A stretch of DNA of 64,000 nt from Bisporella sp. PMI_857. Lineage: Eukaryota; Ascomycota; Leotiomycetes; Helotiales; Helotiaceae. The stretch lies in assembly GCA_021307315.1 (NCBI GenBank), contig JAJSPD010000015.1, forward strand, positions 620,001 to 684,000. Reading direction: 5' to 3'. Under the pieces are notes generated by a model. The model was not told the origin of the DNA and searched no databases. It saw only the letters and a program-made list of their open reading frames with translations. Below are positions 61,089 to 64,000 of the stretch, piece by piece (position 1 is the first letter of the stretch; every line of letters starts with the position of its first letter). Made by a program: the position numbers and the translations under genes.

Positions 61089-61373
61089 ACTGAAGTCGGA
61101 TGGCCTTGTCACTGTTAGATGTAAGGTTTCCTTCCATCGAAACAAATGAGGAATGGGTCACTCGAATCAGGTGATTCATTCCGTTATTACTAAGCGAGAA
61201 GCCCCCGTAAATACAGAGTTTCTTTGTATCGTTGTCGAAGGGTCCGAGTAATCTAAATATGAGCTATATGTCTCAATTATTTAAGAGTGATACCATATTT
61301 ACATGTGCCAGAATGACTACGAAAATTCTCTCCTGCGGCCAAAATGAAAGATACTAGGGGCAAAATAAGGGAC
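61089..61373. other. Spacer between methyltransferase start and tRNA
   Basis: 285 bases with the methyltransferase promoter. Nothing distinctive. Confidence 0.5.
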
Positions 61374-61452
61374 TGTTCCGTGTCGGATTTGAACCGACGA
61401 CCTCTTGCGTAACTATGTGAAGCAAGCGTCTTCACCACTAGACTAACGGAAC
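61374..61452 (-). tRNA. tRNA-Val (anticodon CAC) with a short intron
   Basis: On the minus strand the acceptor arms GTTCCGT and ACGGAAC pair perfectly. The D stem is GTCT/AGAC, the anticodon stem CTTGC/GCAAG, and the T arm is GTCGG TTCAAAT CCGAC, a perfect B box. The anticodon loop is 13 bases (TTCACATAGTTAC) instead of 7. Removing six bases right after position 37 leaves TTCACAC with anticodon CAC, reading the Val codon GTG. The discriminator base is A. Confidence 0.93.
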
Positions 61453-63671
61453 GCATGTTTTAACTTGTGATATCAAGTCATTGCTTAAAGGAGTATCTAT
61501 ATGAGCTGGTTCACCTTCCTCGGTCATGGAAAGGGTGAGGCATGGAGGACATCCTGATAAGGAAAGAACAACAAATAATTAGTCTAAGAACAACGAAACT
61601 CAAAGAAGCAATGCAGTTAGCGGTGTTTGCCTTTGCTGGTTATACATTCAACATGATTTACCCACAGTAAAACCGCAAAGCTGATATGGACGCTCAAAAT
61701 CGAAAGAGAATAAGCCGCACAGCTAGGATATATGTGATGATTTCGTAGACTTTAGATTCCCTGATGAGTAGAAAAACCTTGGAGCCAGCACTTCAAGGCC
61801 ACTGATAAAGAAAGTTCATGAAGCACTAGCGTGGAGGTCTCATTGAGTAGATCACATGATGATGTCGCTGGCTTTCCTGTTTCTGTGTGCCTGTTTGAGA
61901 TCACCTTGTTTCTCTAGCAATGGTAATATTTCCCATCAGTTAGAGGTTTCCATATATACGTTTAGAAGTTTGGAATGACAATAATACTAGTTATATGTCC
62001 TGTAAATTACCAAACTTGTCGTATCAGTTGTTTTTAGGTATAATTAATATGGTTGCTGTAGTAGGCAATCTATTTTCTTTCGGTGGCCAAATGCAGATGA
62101 TTATGAACCGCATGCGTAAAGATAAGATACCCCCACGAAGCTCTCGCGTCATCTATATTCGCGTCGCAACATACTGAGGTTCGTTTGGGTAAAGAAGTTG
62201 AAAGGTCGTAGTAGAGTATCAGATTACTGTGGGTGATGGCGATCCGGCCTTTGACCGCTTCTTTTCAGGCTATTTCAATTCACCGGAATTACCACCAATG
62301 ACAGTGGCTCTTTCATCTCAACCTTATCTTGACACTTCTCCAGACCCCACATCCCACATTCTCTAGTTACATCGCTCATCCCAAGAGCCTCTGAGGTCCA
62401 GCGCCCACGTTTCACAGATGTGATTCATCACATTTTCCACCTTCGCATCCACACATAGGATGCGGTCTGGTGAGATAAGATCATGTCTAGCTTGGCACAT
62501 GTCTAAAACCTCGTAACCTTTGGGGGGGGGGATGTATTTTGGGACGCTATTTAATCTATGGAAAAGATAAGTAGAAAGACTTACAGGCAGTAATATATCT
62601 GACGTACATGGGATAAGTAACGTACCTGCTTTGCTTCATCAATGGACAATTCAAGTATACGACACAACACCGTCCTTATTCGTCAGCAAGCTAATCGGAC
62701 AGCCTATAGGTGTTTGTTTAAAGATACAAGGAGATCCTTGATCATGTCTTCATTTAGGAAATACAGTTTATGTCTAATGTAAATAGAAGAAGAGTTTGTC
62801 AGCCATATTAACACGATCATCGTATAGACGGCATGCCCCGACAAAGAGACGTTAGAGGGTCGAGGTTTGATACACGCGTACAGCCGATAGGTCCAAAACA
62901 CAGGGCCAACTTGGACGGTGCAAGGTCAGAATCGCATCAGGTCAGGGTTGATAACCCACCTGCCTTCCATAGGTAATGCCAAACCTCCATTTGGTGCAGT
63001 CCGTCCATCTCCAAATATTTCCCCTCTTCACATCTGCATGCCAGGAGCTACTGTCAACCTTGGTATGCCAGTATTTTCACCCTTGATGACTGCTCGGTCT
63101 ACCAGATCCGGCTCCCGAGGTGATCGAGCTGAGCTGTGTGGTTGTTTTTCCCCCTCCGCGCTCACGCCTTCTCCACCCCCCCCTCTCCCTCCAGTAGACG
63201 AGGCACAGCAATAGCGGGGAAAGCCAAGGAGTAAGGGCCTTCCCCCCCCCTCCACCAAGTCGTTGTCCTTCCCCAGATTTTCAGCTCGTCCCGTTCCTCA
63301 CCGCCTGCATCTTTGGGGAAAGCGGATCTCACCGGCTTTTCGGACCGCCTCTCGAGCTTGGACAGTTCTGCCTTCTTACGCACTGATCCAGCAATCCTTT
63401 CGCCTCGAGTTCTGCTAGACATGTAATTGGAAAGCCGTGACATCGGCTACACAGATTGCCCGTTTGGTCTTTACCTATCCTAGAAGAGCTCGCATCATGC
63501 CGGTAAATAGCCCACATTGTCTCGCGCGGCGCAGCCTCATATGGGACTTCTCAAGCAGTCCGGTTCCTGCTTTCCGAGATAGATTGGACGAACAGGGAGA
63601 TCAATAAGGAGGATTCCATTCGGCATTCAGGCACAGAACAGCCGGTTCCCCCATATTAAGCGGCGCATACA
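61453..63671. other. Gene-poor right arm
   Basis: 2.2 kb with no supportable gene. It has a G10 run (62522-62531) and C-rich tracts near 63175-63190 and 63242-63252. The overlapping frames at 62918-63214 and 63028-63443 arise in a GC-rich patch and show no motif. Confidence 0.45.
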
Positions 63672-63944
63672 ATGTCACTGCACGATCCAGACTTTAGCAA
63701 AACATCGGGTATTTTCAGGATGTCTTGGGAAGGTGGGAGCTGCCGACAATACAACTGGTACCAGTCGACAAGAAGGGTAAGAGCGGTAGCATGCATAGGA
63801 AGTACGGAGGTATTTCGAACATTTCCATGGTGCATCATCAATCATCACTATGGAGGAATAGCACGGAACCTGCCCACTGCCATGACGACTTGCTCAGCTC
63901 CAAACGCCTAATCGGGCACCGGTATTGTTTTTCTCTTGGATAAT
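63672..63944 (+). CDS. Possible partial gene at the right edge (low confidence)
   Basis: An ATG at 63672 opens MSLHDPDFSKTSG, followed by a possible short intron or continuous frame; an alternative frame at 63725-63943 reads LPTIQLVPVDKKGKSGS and SMVHHQSSLW. Neither is recognisable and both stop before the window ends. It may be the 5' part of a gene continuing to the right, or chance. Confidence 0.2.
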
Positions 63945-64000
63945 GCAACTGTGGAAAGAGCTTAAGTAACAACGAGACGTTGCAACGGTATATTGACCTC

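Noticed and set aside
63028..63443. Minus-strand frames of 76 and 93 codons near the right end
   Set aside because: They run through C-rich simple sequence and show no motif.

Overview
The window is nuclear DNA of a filamentous ascomycete (Pezizomycotina). The genes are split by many short introns, mostly 45-60 nt, with GT..AG ends and CTAAC/CTGAC-like branch sites. The families also fit: class III G-alpha, bZIP with a DUF3425-type C-terminus, AreB/ASD-4 type GATA factor, TGY-type HOG MAP kinase, Zn2Cys6 regulator. The protein style would suit Leotiomycetes, but that is a guess. I see no CRISPR array, no complete transposon and no obvious secondary-metabolite cluster. This is mostly a core-genome housekeeping and signalling region.

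Layout, left to right. 1-682 (-) is an NmrA-like oxidoreductase cut by the left edge. 1515-2630 (-) is LCP5/neuroguidin, divergent from a TM9/EMP70 nonaspanin at 3026-5026 (+). MED4 (6284-7247, -) shares a long divergent spacer with the calcium sensor NCS-1 (9031-10420, +). 11846-13061 (+) is a six-exon gene I do not recognise. 14732-16305 (+) is a bZIP/DUF3425 regulator. 17256-19809 (+) is cullin-1. 22619-23933 (+) is a class III G-alpha with a probable 5'UTR intron. 25267-28144 (+) is glycogen phosphorylase and 29859-31463 (+) the HOG1 MAP kinase. 32596-35031 (+) is AVL9.

Second half. 36562-38048 (-) is a GATA factor with a leucine zipper, with a probable upstream coding exon that has no AUG. 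KRR1 (39931-41080, +) and the HIT hydrolase HNT2 (41429-42292, +) follow. CTF18 (43436-46881, -) is divergent from a Zn2Cys6 regulator (47238-49480, +). Then come a zinc-ribbon/RING-H2 ubiquitin ligase (49656-51217, -), FIS1 (52059-52771, -) divergent from SPC24 (53100-53800, +), a small membrane protein (54113-54835, -) divergent from a TatD/Scn1-like hydrolase (55093-56423, +), a DUF3292-type membrane protein (57078-59252, -), a SAM methyltransferase (59977-61088, -) and an intron-containing tRNA-Val(CAC) (61374-61452, -). The last 2.5 kb has no gene I can support firmly.

Functionally there is a loose signalling and stress theme: NCS-1, G-alpha III, HOG1, glycogen phosphorylase and the GATA nitrogen-type regulator. 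In yeast glycogen phosphorylase is a HOG/STRE target, and here it lies just upstream of HOG1. The most unusual signals are in gene structure: two possible C-termini of HOG1 made by retaining or splicing the last intron, a long AUG-less coding exon on the GATA factor, a G-run frame break in HNT2 with a rescuing downstream acceptor, a GC-AG intron in cullin-1, several micro-exons and two stop-free introns whose length is a multiple of three. All exon joins were worked out by eye from splice signals and family conservation. No search or transcript data were available.
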